From Epinephelus fuscoguttatus (Eukaryota; Chordata; Actinopteri; Perciformes; Serranidae), in the NCBI RefSeq assembly GCF_011397635.1, contig NC_064761.1, forward strand, positions 41,318,143-41,382,142: a stretch of 64,000 nt of DNA, in the 5' to 3' direction. The notes beneath the pieces are model-generated. The model saw only the letters and a program-made list of their open reading frames with translations. It had not been told where the DNA came from and made no database searches. Positions 58,893 to 62,600 of this stretch are shown one piece after another (the stretch's first letter is position 1; every line of letters begins with the position of its first letter). Made by a program: the position numbers and the translations under genes.

Positions 58893-59175
58893 GTGTGTGT
58901 GTGTCTATTCCTCTCTGTTCCATTGCTTGTGTCAGCCTGCCTGAAGTTATTATCAGTAATATTTTCACCTGTCTAGTTCACCCATGGGTTCACATGCCAA
59001 CAGTAACCATCTGGCTTATACTCTCTCTGCACGTCAAAAACACCACAACAAAAATAGACATTGAACCCAACTTGCCAAGTTGTCTTAACTTTATCAGACA
59101 GGTTGTAAAAGCAGAAATATATATTACTTGAGCCTGTAGATCTCCTTCATTCCCCGGATGTAAGATGTCGGCCAT
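11890..59175 (-). CDS. impact: IMPACT (RWD domain protein, GCN1-binding inhibitor of GCN2 activation), complete, 11 coding exons
   Basis: Gene-level entry. Coding exons: 59175-59128, 56456-56328, 56252-56200, 56074-56012, 55853-55768, 41212-41081, 40978-40884, 34645-34572, 34024-33934, 16359-16225, 11949-11890. All introns are GT-AG and all phases agree, giving 966 nt, 321 residues (human 320). Cytosolic protein that binds GCN1 through its N-terminal RWD domain and so blocks activation of the eIF2alpha kinase GCN2. Residues about 17-125 form the RWD domain, 127-170 an acidic linker with a seven-Asp run, 183-300 the ancient UPF0029/YigZ-like domain with [14 protein letters not shown], then a Lys-rich tail. 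No frameshift or stop is seen, so the gene looks functional. Introns are unusually swollen by transposons (17.6 kb between exons 9 and 10). Its 5' end faces OSBPL1A across a CpG-rich region. Confidence 0.96.
11950..12859. other. IMPACT intron 10, right of exon 11, nothing recognised
   Basis: AT-rich intron sequence with no nameable repeat or open frame of interest. Confidence 0.4.
12860..12990 (+). pseudogene. L2-type LINE reverse transcriptase fragment
   Basis: A short stretch around 12912-12963 reads [16 protein letters not shown] in one frame, the reverse transcriptase motif 4 block of L2-like fish LINEs. Nothing recognisable continues on either side. Confidence 0.7.
13733..15213. mobile_element. 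Decayed Harbinger-like element (CCTAATTTATAA ends)
   Basis: Left end GGGCCTAATTTATAACCACT and subterminal TTGGGATTTATAAAG pair with GGGATTTATGAAAG and GCTTTATAAATC at the right. The right terminal GGCCC is lost. No transposase remains. Interrupted by the hAT MITE at 14324-14491. Confidence 0.55.
14324..14491. mobile_element. hAT-type MITE with perfect 8-bp duplication
   Basis: 168 bp with inverted ends CAGTGGTGTAGTGG and its exact complement at 14478-14491, flanked on both sides by AGTTTTTG (14316-14323 and 14492-14499). Nested inside the older element at 13733-15213. Confidence 0.93.
15214..16224. other. IMPACT intron 10, no further feature recognised
   Basis: AT-rich intron sequence left of exon 10, containing a short A-run at 16040-16050. 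Confidence 0.4.
16225..16359 (-). CDS. impact: IMPACT exon 10
   Basis: 45 codons in phase 0 between CTCTCACTTCAG and ACG|GTGAGA, coding [34 protein letters not shown] and EEGYT. The first two segments are the most conserved part of the family. Reading on past the donor gives a spurious open frame. Confidence 0.97.
16746..17060. repeat. Dispersed repeat family X (TTTGTGTCTCTTTG / GGGCCC-type ends)
   Basis: GGGCCCCTGGGCACAGATAT, then monotonous TTTGTGTCTCTTTGT-like phrases. The same phrases occur at about 42940-43250 and 50040-50310; end fragments occur at 21290-21370 and 41326-41400 (GGCCCCTGGACACAGATATG). A dispersed non-coding repeat of unknown class. Confidence 0.65.
17377..18360. repeat. 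Dispersed non-coding repeat (GGGGGCGCTATAGCAAC type)
   Basis: Starts TCTCCTCACTGACTTGGTCA and contains GGGGGCGCTATAGCAACCC, a weaker second GGGGGCGCTAGAG and GGTGGCGCTATAACAAC. The opening phrase returns at 18290 (TCTACTCACTGACGTGGTCA), so at least two partial copies lie in tandem. No coding capacity; class unknown. Confidence 0.6.
18650..20309 (+). mobile_element. Tc1-like transposon, nearly complete, IR/DR type
   Basis: 1660 bp between TA dinucleotides (18648-18649 and 20310-20311). Inverted ends of about 175 bp begin CAGTGCCCTCCAAAAGTATT. Each end has an outer and an inner copy of the presumed transposase-binding word CAAAAGTATTGGAACA (outer about 18660, inner about 18856; mirrored near 20100 and 20290), the IR/DR layout of fish Tc1 elements. 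It lies in IMPACT intron 9 in the opposite orientation to the gene. Confidence 0.96.
19019..20055 (+). pseudogene. Tc1 transposase with a single frameshift
   Basis: Starts [17 protein letters not shown] with the paired-like DNA-binding region (helix-turn-helix [20 protein letters not shown]). The frame shifts once near 19180-19190, after GVLSNR, and resumes with RTGRPRKTS (the GRPR hook) through to the stop at 20055. The catalytic domain is otherwise open: WTDETK (first Asp), [11 protein letters not shown] (second Asp), SPDFNPIEH (Glu). The second Asp-Glu spacing is 33 residues where Tc1 normally has 34, because the usual DNDPKH reads DNPKH here. Recently active family, but this copy is defective. 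Confidence 0.94.
20333..20884. mobile_element. MITE with TAGCCTG ends
   Basis: Left TAGCCTGGTTCCAGACC and right complement TAGCCTGAGTGTCAGACT form imperfect inverted ends about 550 bp apart. The interior is rich in CpG and not convincingly coding. It sits 23 bp from the end of the Tc1 element. Confidence 0.65.
20885..22883. other. IMPACT intron 9, mostly unassigned
   Basis: Contains a terminal fragment of repeat family X at 21290-21370 (GGGCCCCTAGGCCTGTGCC) and an A-run at 21463-21478. The rest shows nothing I recognise. Confidence 0.4.
22884..23616 (+). mobile_element. TTA-flanked DNA element with a MADF-like coding remnant
   Basis: Ends TGGCCGATATACACTGTGCG and the complement of TGCCCTCTATACATTGTGCG, flanked by TTA at 22881-22883 and 23617-23619, a 3-bp duplication typical of PIF/Harbinger elements. 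On the plus strand, about 23307-23392 reads [19 protein letters not shown] in one frame, a MADF/Myb-like DNA-binding helix (consensus K..AW..IA..L), preceded by a basic MEVKRKKEV start at 23213 in another frame. Such proteins accompany Harbinger-superfamily transposases. No transposase remains. Confidence 0.72.
23620..23931. mobile_element. Palindromic MITE
   Basis: Long near-perfect palindrome: CAGACTCGTTGACTCAAGCC at the left returns complemented at 23912-23931, and the arms (CCAATTCCATTTCTTCCCCT, CTTCCCATTGGTTCTGTGCG) pair over about 130 bp around a loop near 23745-23790. It abuts the TTA duplication of the preceding element. TA on both sides fits a mariner-type MITE. Confidence 0.82.
24220..24600. 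repeat. TG/TTTG-rich low-complexity sequence
   Basis: Irregular run of TGTGCTTTTGTG-like words on the plus strand without exact periodicity. Open frames here are compositional. May be the 3' untranslated part of an old LINE. Confidence 0.5.
24601..26100. other. IMPACT intron 9, nothing recognised
   Basis: AT-rich, no nameable repeats or convincing coding segments on either strand. Confidence 0.35.
26108..26770 (+). pseudogene. Decayed retroelement C-terminal coding region
   Basis: The plus strand contains [10 protein letters not shown] followed after a stop by [17 protein letters not shown] and later a GRLGES segment. This resembles the ELTVPWE.R..EA...K..KY region found downstream of reverse transcriptase in several fish retroelement proteins. 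Several stops and frameshifts. I cannot assign the clade. Confidence 0.5.
27801..28638. mobile_element. hAT-like non-autonomous element (GTTACTG-rich)
   Basis: Left CAGTGTTGTGCTAGTTACTG and right complement CAGTATTGGGCAGTAACGC form the ends. Subterminal parts are dense in GTTAC/GTAAC words (several AACGCGTTA-like palindromes at 28500-28625), presumably transposase-binding repeats. The interior (28000-28350) has a short open frame with no clear match. Confidence 0.7.
28639..29699. other. IMPACT intron 9, nothing recognised
   Basis: AT-rich sequence without repeats or coding segments I can name. Confidence 0.35.
29700..30330 (+). pseudogene. LINE reverse transcriptase fragment (Rex1/L2-like)
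   Basis: In shifting frames: [18 protein letters not shown] (29861), ASLDHHQFA, then [11 protein letters not shown] (30048) and [18 protein letters not shown] with [20 protein letters not shown] (about 30132-30280). These are ordered reverse transcriptase motifs of a fish LINE. At least three frameshifts; the FADD active-site block is lost. Confidence 0.85.
31536..32856. mobile_element. hAT-like element, host of a nested insertion
   Basis: Ends CAGTAGTTCCCGACTGATGG and the complement of CAGGGGTTCCCAACTGGTCC. Subterminal GGGTCGTGGTCCAAAAGTGG is typical of fish and mammalian hAT (Charlie-like) non-autonomous elements. Duplicated flanks are only partly conserved (CTCTAGAT / ATCAAGAT). Confidence 0.7.
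31763..32774. mobile_element. Nested TGA-flanked element with GGGCCGAATTC ends
   Basis: Inverted ends GGGCCGAATTCA and its complement, each followed inside by a GCGGCCGC motif (31788-31796; 32733-32740). TGA at 31760-31762 and 32775-32777 is the likely 3-bp target duplication. About 1 kb, no recognisable protein. Inserted in the hAT-like element above; the 3-bp duplication and GGGCC ends recall Harbinger-type families. Confidence 0.75.
33010..33530 (+). pseudogene. LINE 3' end relic
   Basis: Reads [13 protein letters not shown] around 33316-33354, then a segment like AVGLLNSSS, the usual C-terminal end of L2/Rex-type LINE polyproteins. A 3' tail with GACAATAAATGAACCTTGGA at 33491-33510 follows. 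Heavily decayed. Confidence 0.6.
33934..34024 (-). CDS. impact: IMPACT exon 9
   Basis: 91 nt between CTGTTGTAG and CAG|GTTATC, coding [18 protein letters not shown] and [12 protein letters not shown], the core of the UPF0029 domain (CEDDGE.AAGGR). Followed by the largest intron, 17.6 kb. Confidence 0.97.
34503..34560. repeat. (AT)n microsatellite
   Basis: Imperfect then perfect AT repeat followed by TTGTATTGTATTGTG, 12 bases before the IMPACT exon 8 donor on the minus strand, so variation in its length is close to a splice site. Confidence 0.95.
34572..34645 (-). CDS. impact: IMPACT exon 8
   Basis: 74 nt between GCGCTGCAG and AG|GTCAGT, coding [20 protein letters not shown] and IYAY; the [14 protein letters not shown] block is invariant in vertebrate IMPACT. 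Confidence 0.97.
34809..35990 (+). mobile_element. Decayed second Tc1-like element, right end missing
   Basis: Starts after TA with CAGTGGCATGCAAAAGTTGG and an inner copy CATGCAAAAGTTTGGGCACC at 34996. Transposase remnants on plus: a DNA-binding part ([25 protein letters not shown]), a catalytic part (DEAKIEL, WACG) and [13 protein letters not shown] at about 35870-35905. Many stops. No matching right inverted repeat before the sequence changes near 35990. A different Tc1 subfamily from the one at 18650, far older. Confidence 0.85.
36120..36330. repeat. GC-rich CGGGTCGGGC repeat
   Basis: Dense in GGGTCGGGCC / GACCCG words (GACGGGTCGGGCCGGCCCGA). A related stretch (GACCCGAGCCCGAA, CGTCGGGCTCGGATCGGGTA) occurs at 44595-44715. 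Probably ends of a DNA-transposon family with multiple CCCGAC-type binding motifs; not coding. Confidence 0.5.
36620..36705. repeat. (GGA)n/(GGAGGAAGA)n purine tract
   Basis: Near-pure GA-rich triplet tract of about 85 bp. It generates an artefactual proline/leucine open frame on the minus strand. Confidence 0.9.
36949..37344 (-). pseudogene. L2-type LINE reverse transcriptase C-terminal region
   Basis: Open for 131 codons on the minus strand: [56 protein letters not shown] and [20 protein letters not shown] are the canonical post-thumb motifs of fish L2/CR1-like LINEs. Relatively young compared with other LINE pieces here. Confidence 0.9.
37345..39040. other. IMPACT intron 7, mostly unassigned
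   Basis: Contains a LINE-like 3' tail near 38480-38690 (ATT-rich stretch, then TTAAGGCCTTGAACTTGAAC). Otherwise nothing recognised. Confidence 0.35.
39041..39155. repeat. (AT)n followed by (AAT)n microsatellites
   Basis: About 24 AT units (39043-39089), a short TG interruption, then about 15 AAT units (39108-39152). Open frames here are compositional artefacts. Confidence 0.97.
40303..40347. repeat. End of a short DNA-transposon repeat
   Basis: CAGGTGTACCTAATAAAGTG followed by GCCGGTGGGTGTATATAC is the terminal motif of a very common fish MITE. The other end is not identified with certainty upstream. Confidence 0.6.
40884..40978 (-). CDS. impact: IMPACT exon 7 (start of UPF0029 domain)
   Basis: 95 nt between TGTCCTGCAG and CAG|GTAAAA. 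Codes [18 protein letters not shown] and HLAPVV, nearly identical to mammalian IMPACT. TDRRSTF is the entry motif of the YigZ-like fold. Confidence 0.96.
41081..41212 (-). CDS. impact: IMPACT exon 6 (acidic linker)
   Basis: 132 nt between CATGCTTCAG and G|GTACGG. Codes the linker between the two domains: [17 protein letters not shown], then a less conserved segment. The mammalian protein has an acidic stretch (TEEED.E.EDD) at this place. Sequence conservation is weak, but length, both phases and acidity fit. Confidence 0.88.
41399..42900 (+). mobile_element. Element with Myb/SANT-like coding exon, copy 1, interrupted
   Basis: Begins CCCCTTTTACACAGCCTGTT and ends near a GTAAAAATGCAAAGGAGGCG segment. 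The plus strand from 42617 reads [16 protein letters not shown], then [14 protein letters not shown] before a possible donor, like the first helices of Myb/SANT-like proteins carried by fish DNA transposons (W...E...LL......I...I.G.V.). A TTAA-flanked insertion occupies 41626-42558. Copy 2 (46224-46810) lacks it, which proves the insertion. Confidence 0.65.
41626..42558. mobile_element. TTAA-flanked insertion inside the Myb/SANT element
   Basis: TTAA at 41622-41625 and 42559-42562. Compared with the sister element at 46224-46810, the sequence jumps from the CACAGGATATTTAA side straight to AAAAGCAGCTAATAACAG, so about 930 bp are extra here. Ends share a weak inverted ACTCC(A/G)CC motif. No coding region recognised. 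Confidence 0.6.
42940..43250. repeat. Repeat family X, second long copy
   Basis: TTTGTGTCTC phrases, then GACACTTTGGGCCCCTTGGC and CAATAGGCCCGTTCTGTAAT, matching the copies at 16746 and 50040. Confidence 0.65.
43251..44170. other. IMPACT intron 5, nothing recognised
   Basis: AT-rich. A 110-codon frame at 43746-44078 is lysine-rich with no family marks and is more likely chance or an eroded repeat. Confidence 0.35.
44180..44224. repeat. (TG)n microsatellite
   Basis: Around 22 uninterrupted TG units. Confidence 0.97.
45288..45412 (-). mobile_element. tRNA-derived SINE, third copy, reverse orientation
   Basis: Complement of the family at 1954: GGGCGCCCAGTGGGTCACCT-like head with ACCTGGTAGAGC, then GGCTGTGTCC, GAGTTCATTTCC, and the CATGTCAGC tail with the A-tract (here T-rich on plus, 45240-45290). 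Confidence 0.7.
45705..45757. repeat. (AT)n / (ATAG)n microsatellite
   Basis: AT dinucleotides grading into AGATAT repeats. Confidence 0.95.
46224..46810 (+). mobile_element. Element with Myb/SANT-like coding exon, copy 2
   Basis: Begins CCCCTTTTACACTGCCTGTT. Shares GCAGTTAGCAGCTAACTCAA with copy 1. ATG at 46503 reads [16 protein letters not shown], a stop, then CHITGKVND. Ends with AAATGCAAAGGCGGTGTAAA, an imperfect complement of the start. Non-autonomous relic with the first exon of a transposon DNA-binding protein. Confidence 0.7.
46870..47076 (+). repeat. LINE-like 3' tail ending in pentanucleotide (CGTAT)n repeats
   Basis: TTTG repeats (46905-46925), then CCAAGACACATTTGGGGCAA, TAAAGTATAT, then about ten ATCGT/CGTAT-like pentamers (47022-47076). 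Fish LINEs often end in such short tandem tails. No coding part remains. Confidence 0.6.
47275..47852. mobile_element. hAT-like element B (TAGGGATGGG ends)
   Basis: Inverted ends TAGGGATGGG and CCCATCCCTA, with subterminal GAATAGT/ACTATTC words. Flanked by the perfect 8-bp duplication GTGCTTTT (47267-47274 and 47853-47860). 578 bp, CpG-rich interior without a recognisable protein. Confidence 0.88.
48413..49779. mobile_element. Large TTAA foldback element with a P2X7-ballast-like loop
   Basis: TTAA at 48409-48412 and 49780-49783. The arms 48413-48840 and 49355-49779 are inverted copies, clearly alignable over about 425 bp (AGATAGTGCACCCAAAAATG at one end, AACAGTAACCACA at the inner edge). The loop of about 510 bp holds the minus-strand coding relic described separately. 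No transposase. TTAA duplication fits Kolobok/piggyBac-type mobilisation. Confidence 0.88.
48880..49303 (-). pseudogene. Decayed P2X7-like zinc-binding (ballast) domain protein
   Basis: Minus strand, ATG at 49303: [20 protein letters not shown], then EPEYT. After a frameshift a second frame gives [14 protein letters not shown] and [12 protein letters not shown]. Back in the first frame come [34 protein letters not shown] and [19 protein letters not shown]. The order (acidic start with EPEY, Ala-rich helix, WCxC..C.PM, CIT.HP.F..L..R.VL, PDGRL) is that of the multicopy fish proteins resembling the cytoplasmic ballast domain of the P2X7 receptor, a cysteine-rich zinc-coordinating fold. Two compensating frameshifts and loss of the C-terminal third make it a pseudogene. 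Its place between the arms suggests it is element cargo. Confidence 0.78.
50040..50310. repeat. Repeat family X, third long copy
   Basis: TTTGCATCTCTTTGAGG, TTTTTGTGTCTCGTTGTGGT and CTTGGGCTCCCTGACGATCC match the copies at 16746 and 42940. Confidence 0.6.
50311..51654. other. IMPACT intron 5, nothing recognised
   Basis: Ordinary AT-rich sequence with a T-run at 51480-51495 and no convincing coding segment. Confidence 0.35.
51655..52208. repeat. Repeat family R, full-length copy
   Basis: From ACGGTCCAGATGTAAGATTT to CCTCCTAAATCCTACACACC, ends inverted. Internal AGAAGATTTTTATCAAGAGC and AACATGGCAGACTCC shared with the other copies. Confidence 0.7.
52209..52600 (-). pseudogene. L1/Tx1-type LINE C-terminal fragment
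   Basis: Minus strand 52597-52397 reads [16 protein letters not shown], then [15 protein letters not shown] and [13 protein letters not shown], the Cys-His-containing C-terminal region of fish Tx1/L1-like ORF2 (H.FWECP......F.......). Continues degraded to about 52250. Confidence 0.75.
52601..53301. other. IMPACT intron 5, nothing recognised
   Basis: AT-rich, no repeats or genes named. Confidence 0.35.
53302..54845. mobile_element. Harbinger-like element with GGGCCCTATTTAGA ends
   Basis: 1544 bp bounded by GGGCCCTATTTAGATAGTCT and its near complement (the right end reads AGACCATCTAAATAGGGCCC). Subterminal GTGGACGGCG and CGCCGTCCGC also pair. The core has a GC-rich block (53925-54110) with (CTC)n; on minus it reads [17 protein letters not shown] (53942-53914 region), reminiscent of the coiled-coil tail of transposon Myb-like proteins. 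No transposase catalytic region. Flanking duplication not preserved (TGA / ATA). Confidence 0.72.
54850..55560. repeat. Tandem dispersed repeat with AGGTCA/TGACCT half sites
   Basis: Four to five diverged units of about 115-145 bp, each with GGTCACAGTGA(C/T)CTTGACC, TCTAATCA(G/A)(T/A)TCATCCTTGAG and a CAAGGC(C/G)TTCTTGAGATAT-like phrase. Unit cores at about 54898, 54971, 55086, 55231 and 55366; ends with GACAGACGGACATATGG and a GCCTCCAGCCACAG tail. A widespread non-coding fish repeat, here in IMPACT intron 5 about 200 bp from exon 5. Confidence 0.85.
54971..54991. promoter_or_regulatory. Perfect ERE-like palindrome overlapping a DR1 site
   Basis: AGGTCACAGTGACCT (54971-54985) is an exact AGGTCA-N3-TGACCT estrogen-response-type palindrome. 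It overlaps TGACCTTTGACC (54980-54991), a direct repeat with one-base spacing like those bound by RXR heterodimers or HNF4. Both follow from the repeat sequence; function is untested. Confidence 0.6.
55768..55853 (-). CDS. impact: IMPACT exon 5 (end of RWD)
   Basis: 86 nt between TTTCAACAG and G|GTGAGG, coding [16 protein letters not shown], the last RWD helix, followed by VEKSQSADT. Fourteen kilobases of repeat-rich intron separate it from exon 6. Confidence 0.94.
56012..56074 (-). CDS. impact: IMPACT exon 4 (RWD)
   Basis: 63 nt between TTTTGTAG and GT|GTGAGT, coding [20 protein letters not shown], which matches the NAPWLKG...L..SLEEIY region of mammalian IMPACT. Confidence 0.93.
56200..56252 (-). 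CDS. impact: IMPACT exon 3 (RWD, YPS.APPIYQI segment)
   Basis: 53 nt between acceptor TTGATCAG and donor AA|GTGAGT, coding [15 protein letters not shown], the central strand and YP..PP loop typical of RWD domains. The last codon (Asn) is split with exon 4. Confidence 0.93.
56328..56456 (-). CDS. impact: IMPACT exon 2 (RWD domain, first part)
   Basis: 43 codons in phase 0 from acceptor CCTATGGTCCAG to donor CAG|GTAGAG. Contains the RWD signature [14 protein letters not shown] and the conserved CVID..., FCI.ISDDLD and ACLQ segments. Confidence 0.95.
56640..57235. repeat. Two dispersed non-coding repeats in IMPACT intron 1
   Basis: 56652-56760 starts TAAAGATATACTATGCAGGA, a common fish repeat phrase. 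56940-57235 is an uninterrupted copy of the CCACTTGAGGCTGGCT ... GTGGCTACATCCATTATTTT repeat that is split at 30437-33005. Confidence 0.6.
57755..58345. repeat. Repeat family R with a nested hAT-like insertion
   Basis: Starts AAAGGTCCAGTGTGTAAGAT and ends CACTGGACCTTTAAA at 58331-58345. Between GATGGAC and CACTGGAC lies 58079-58328, an insertion with inverted ends TAGGTATGCACGATATTGG and complement TAGGGACACACGATAATATT, rich in CCAATAT words; related in its end to element B at 47275. Confidence 0.65.
58857..58891. repeat. (TG)n microsatellite
   Basis: About 16 TG units with one interruption. Confidence 0.95.
59128..59175 (-). CDS. impact: IMPACT coding exon 1 (start codon)
   Basis: Sixteen codons, [16 protein letters not shown], ending at donor GTAATA. 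A good acceptor (TATTTTCTGTAG) lies 18 bases upstream of the ATG, so this is probably the second transcribed exon after a noncoding one near the promoter. The 18 bases are open in frame, so a longer N-terminus from an upstream exon cannot be excluded. The start fits the short, variable N-terminus of the family (human 12 residues before the same intron). Confidence 0.75.
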
Positions 59176-59319
59176 CAGTTCAAGTGTCGGCTACAGAAAA
59201 TATGAAAATAAATCAGTGAAAAAACACAGATTATATATAATTTAAGTCACATGAACTACATGTTCAGGAGCAGTCTGCATGTGGGGAAGTAAACAGCTTC
59301 CAGGGCAGAGCGGATTGGG

Positions 59320-59640
59320 TGTTTTGTCTTCCGGGTTCTGACGTGTTTTCACTCAACAAAGTAAAAAGCATTACGACAAGGACGACGCCAAATACAAAGC
59401 GCAACCAACAAAGAATTAAATTTGTGAATATATATTTTTTAATTGCGCGTGATATATAAAGCAACGCGTGTGTTATATGTCACTGTAAATGTATTTCTGC
59501 GTTTAAAACAACGCTCACAGCTTTTATTTTGAAAGGCGCAAACGATGCTGCGGGGCGACTTCCGCTCTTCGAAGATCAGCTGATGTGAGTGTAAACAGAA
59601 AACAGAGGCGTGTGTGTGAAACTGACAGAGACAGCTATAT
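59320..59640. promoter_or_regulatory. Probable divergent promoter of IMPACT and OSBPL1A
   Basis: CpG-rich sequence compared with its surroundings, between the IMPACT start (minus) and the OSBPL1A first exon (plus). Two ETS-like motifs on the minus strand, CCGGAAG (complement at 59328-59334) and CGGAAGT (complement at 59558-59564), typical of housekeeping promoters. A GCT|GTGAGC donor candidate on minus at 59518 could end a noncoding IMPACT exon. No TATA box is evident for either direction. Confidence 0.55.
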
Positions 59641-62600
59641 TTCGCCATCGCTCAGCTCAGCGTCAGTTGAGGACGATAAATGGGGGATGTGTGTGTGACG
59701 GTGTGATGTGTCGGCCGATGTGCGCCGCGACGTTTGTGCCGCAGTAGCGCAGCAGGAAGCGGCTCAGAGGGGCTTAAAACATCACATGTAGGACCACCGA
59801 GGGGCCTGTGAGAGTCCCGTACCCTGGGTTTTACCTCTCAGGACTGGGAGTGTTGAAGAAGTAAGTGTCTGGCTCACTGTTTGTCCTGCTTGCTGGTAAA
59901 CAAACATCTGTTATCAGGTCTGGTGATTATTGCAAAAAAAAATAAAAATTAAAAAATTAATTGTTAATTTAATTTTCTCTTAATAATGGTTTTGTAATGC
60001 AGCAATGAATCAAAGAAAATTCCAGATTACAATTCTGATTAGTTGCTGCTGATGTGTTATTCTATACACTGTTATTATTATTATTACAACTAGTAGTAGC
60101 ATGATAGTATTCTAATTGTTATATTTTATGAGTACTTTAATTTTTATTTAGAATCTGGAAAAGCAAATATAAAAAGTCCCAAGACAGCAGTGGTGGAAGA
60201 AACAGCCATTTCATTTATGTTAAAATAATCCTGCATTCAAACTCTTAGTAAAGTAAAAGTACACAAATCTCAGGAAAATGCCTGTGACTGATATGTTATT
60301 ATGAATTACATTAATAAATAATTAATACTGATGTATTCATGATGCAGGTTAGTCCAGTGGTTTCCAGACATTAAGGCCACGCCCCATCTAAAAACGTCAC
60401 CATATAAATGTGAAGGGTTGCGTAAGGTGATTAATATAACAGGAAAGGAGAAAACTAAGTACTGCAAACACATTTGTATTATTATTTTTTTTCTACACTG
60501 CTTTTTTGTGAGATATTGAATATTTTAACACCTCTGGGCCTCACACAGTTATTTAAGTTAAACCATCTGAGAAGTTTAAAGGGAAAATGTATCTAACAAT
60601 GTGTTTTTGTTTTACATGCTACTCATCATGTGATTTTAATGTTAATTTTTAATCTGAAAAGTCACTTGTAACTAGTACAGTTTGCAAATCAATGTAGTGG
60701 GACACAGAATTGTTCCGTCTGGCATGTAGTGGGACAGAAGTAGAAAGTAAAACAGCATGAAATGAAATGAAGCCAAAGGTGACGTATTCATACTGCTTGT
60801 TTTGTCAGTCTAAAACCCTGTAATATTCAGGTTACTATCACATAAGACAAAGACAAGTAGCAGAATCTCACAAAAGGAGTAAAACACAGGAAATGTGTTT
60901 GTTTATTTGTTGCTTTAAAATGACCGAAATTATAATAGGTTTGATAAAATAATTTAAAAAACTGCTCAAATGAGAGTCAAGAATAGAGAGATCTAACTGA
61001 ACATCATAATAAAGGAATGAAAATGCAAATTAAAACTGGATTGTAATAAATATTGAGAAAGTAAACACCAAAGAAAGCTCTGCATGCGTCATACTTATGT
61101 CGTTACAATATATAGTGGGAGTTCACAGGTGTATCCCAGTGACTGCAGTGTGCAGTAGAAAGACTGGCTGAGTAACCGTTACTGTCACATGCTCCTCAGC
61201 TCCAGGTAAACCTGTTTGAGTGCCAGTCTGACATCTGATTTGTCATCTGTGGTTCGTAGATTCTCCGCCATAGCGTCATGACATTTCATAAAATCACATA
61301 CAGCAGCCCTTTTTTTTTTTTTTTTTTTTTTTCTCTGCATACCAAGGTTTTACTGCAAACGCAGAGCGTCATGTGGACTGAGACTGTATAAAGGGGAAAG
61401 GGAGAACTTGTTTCCTTCCTGTAAAGCCAGTCTGGTGACAGCCACCTTTCTGTAATCACTCTGACAACTGCTTTTTCCTCACTGTGTCACAAAACACTCT
61501 TGTGACTTTGTCCTCACGTGTCTTAAACAATGAGCGATGATGACTTGTTAGGACATATAACCAGAGACAACACCTCCAGGCTGAACTCACTGTAAAGGTG
61601 CACTGCACTGATTTTGCAAATCACGCTCAGTTTACTCATCACACAGAGCACAGACAACAGTGGAAGCTGTTGTTTAAGGGTCGAGTGTGTCGGATTTAGG
61701 GGGATAAACTGGCAGAATAGGAATAGAATAAGTATGTTTTCTTTAGTGTATAATCTCCTGAAGCTAACAATGGTTGTCTTTTTGTTACCGTACAAAGAGC
61801 CGATCATATCTGCACAGGGAGCAGATCTTTGTCCACAGAGATCGCCATGTTCATCACTGTGTTTCTACAGTAGCCCAGAGCAGACAAACCAACCACTGGC
61901 TCTAGATAGTTAGCAGCCAATACAGTACAATACCTCTGCTCAGAGGTACAGCAGATTGTCCACCAATCGTAAGATCGGTGGTTCGATCCCCAGCTCCTCC
62001 ATTCTGCAAGTATCCTTAGGCAAGATACTGAACCCCAAATTTTGGTGTGTGAGAGCATGTGAATGGTCACTGAGTAGCAGGTGGCACCCTGTACAGTAGC
62101 CTTTTCCACGAGTGTGTGAATGTGTGTGTGTGAATAGGTGAATATGACATGTAGTGTAAAAGAGCTTTGAGTGGTCAGAAGACTAGAAAGGTGAGATACA
62201 AGTGCAGTCCATTTACCAACATAAATGGTCTGATACACTCAGTTCCCAGGTTGACACCTCCCTCTCCTGTATGTTCAACAAAGGGTCCCCAAATCTTAAG
62301 AATCTTGGGGTGGGTTTAGACAGACTATACAGACTTTCTTCAAAATTTAGACAAGAAACTGTGTCATTTAGCCATTTTTTAAAGCAAGGAGGGGAAACTG
62401 AAATCCACTCTCTCAGGATAAATCTTTTTGCTGTGATCAAACCAAAGATGAGGGCCCATTTTAATGCTCGGGGAAGAATCAAAGAGTAGTAGGACCAACC
62501 CAATATCACACAGACTATCAGGGATTAGCTGTCTGCTGTATATGTCGCTGTACAAATGAAAAATGTCATCCCCAGAAACTCTTGAGCTCGGGGCAAGACC

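Noticed and set aside
58684-59131. Frames with Cys-Val runs
   Set aside because: Translation of a (TG)n tract.
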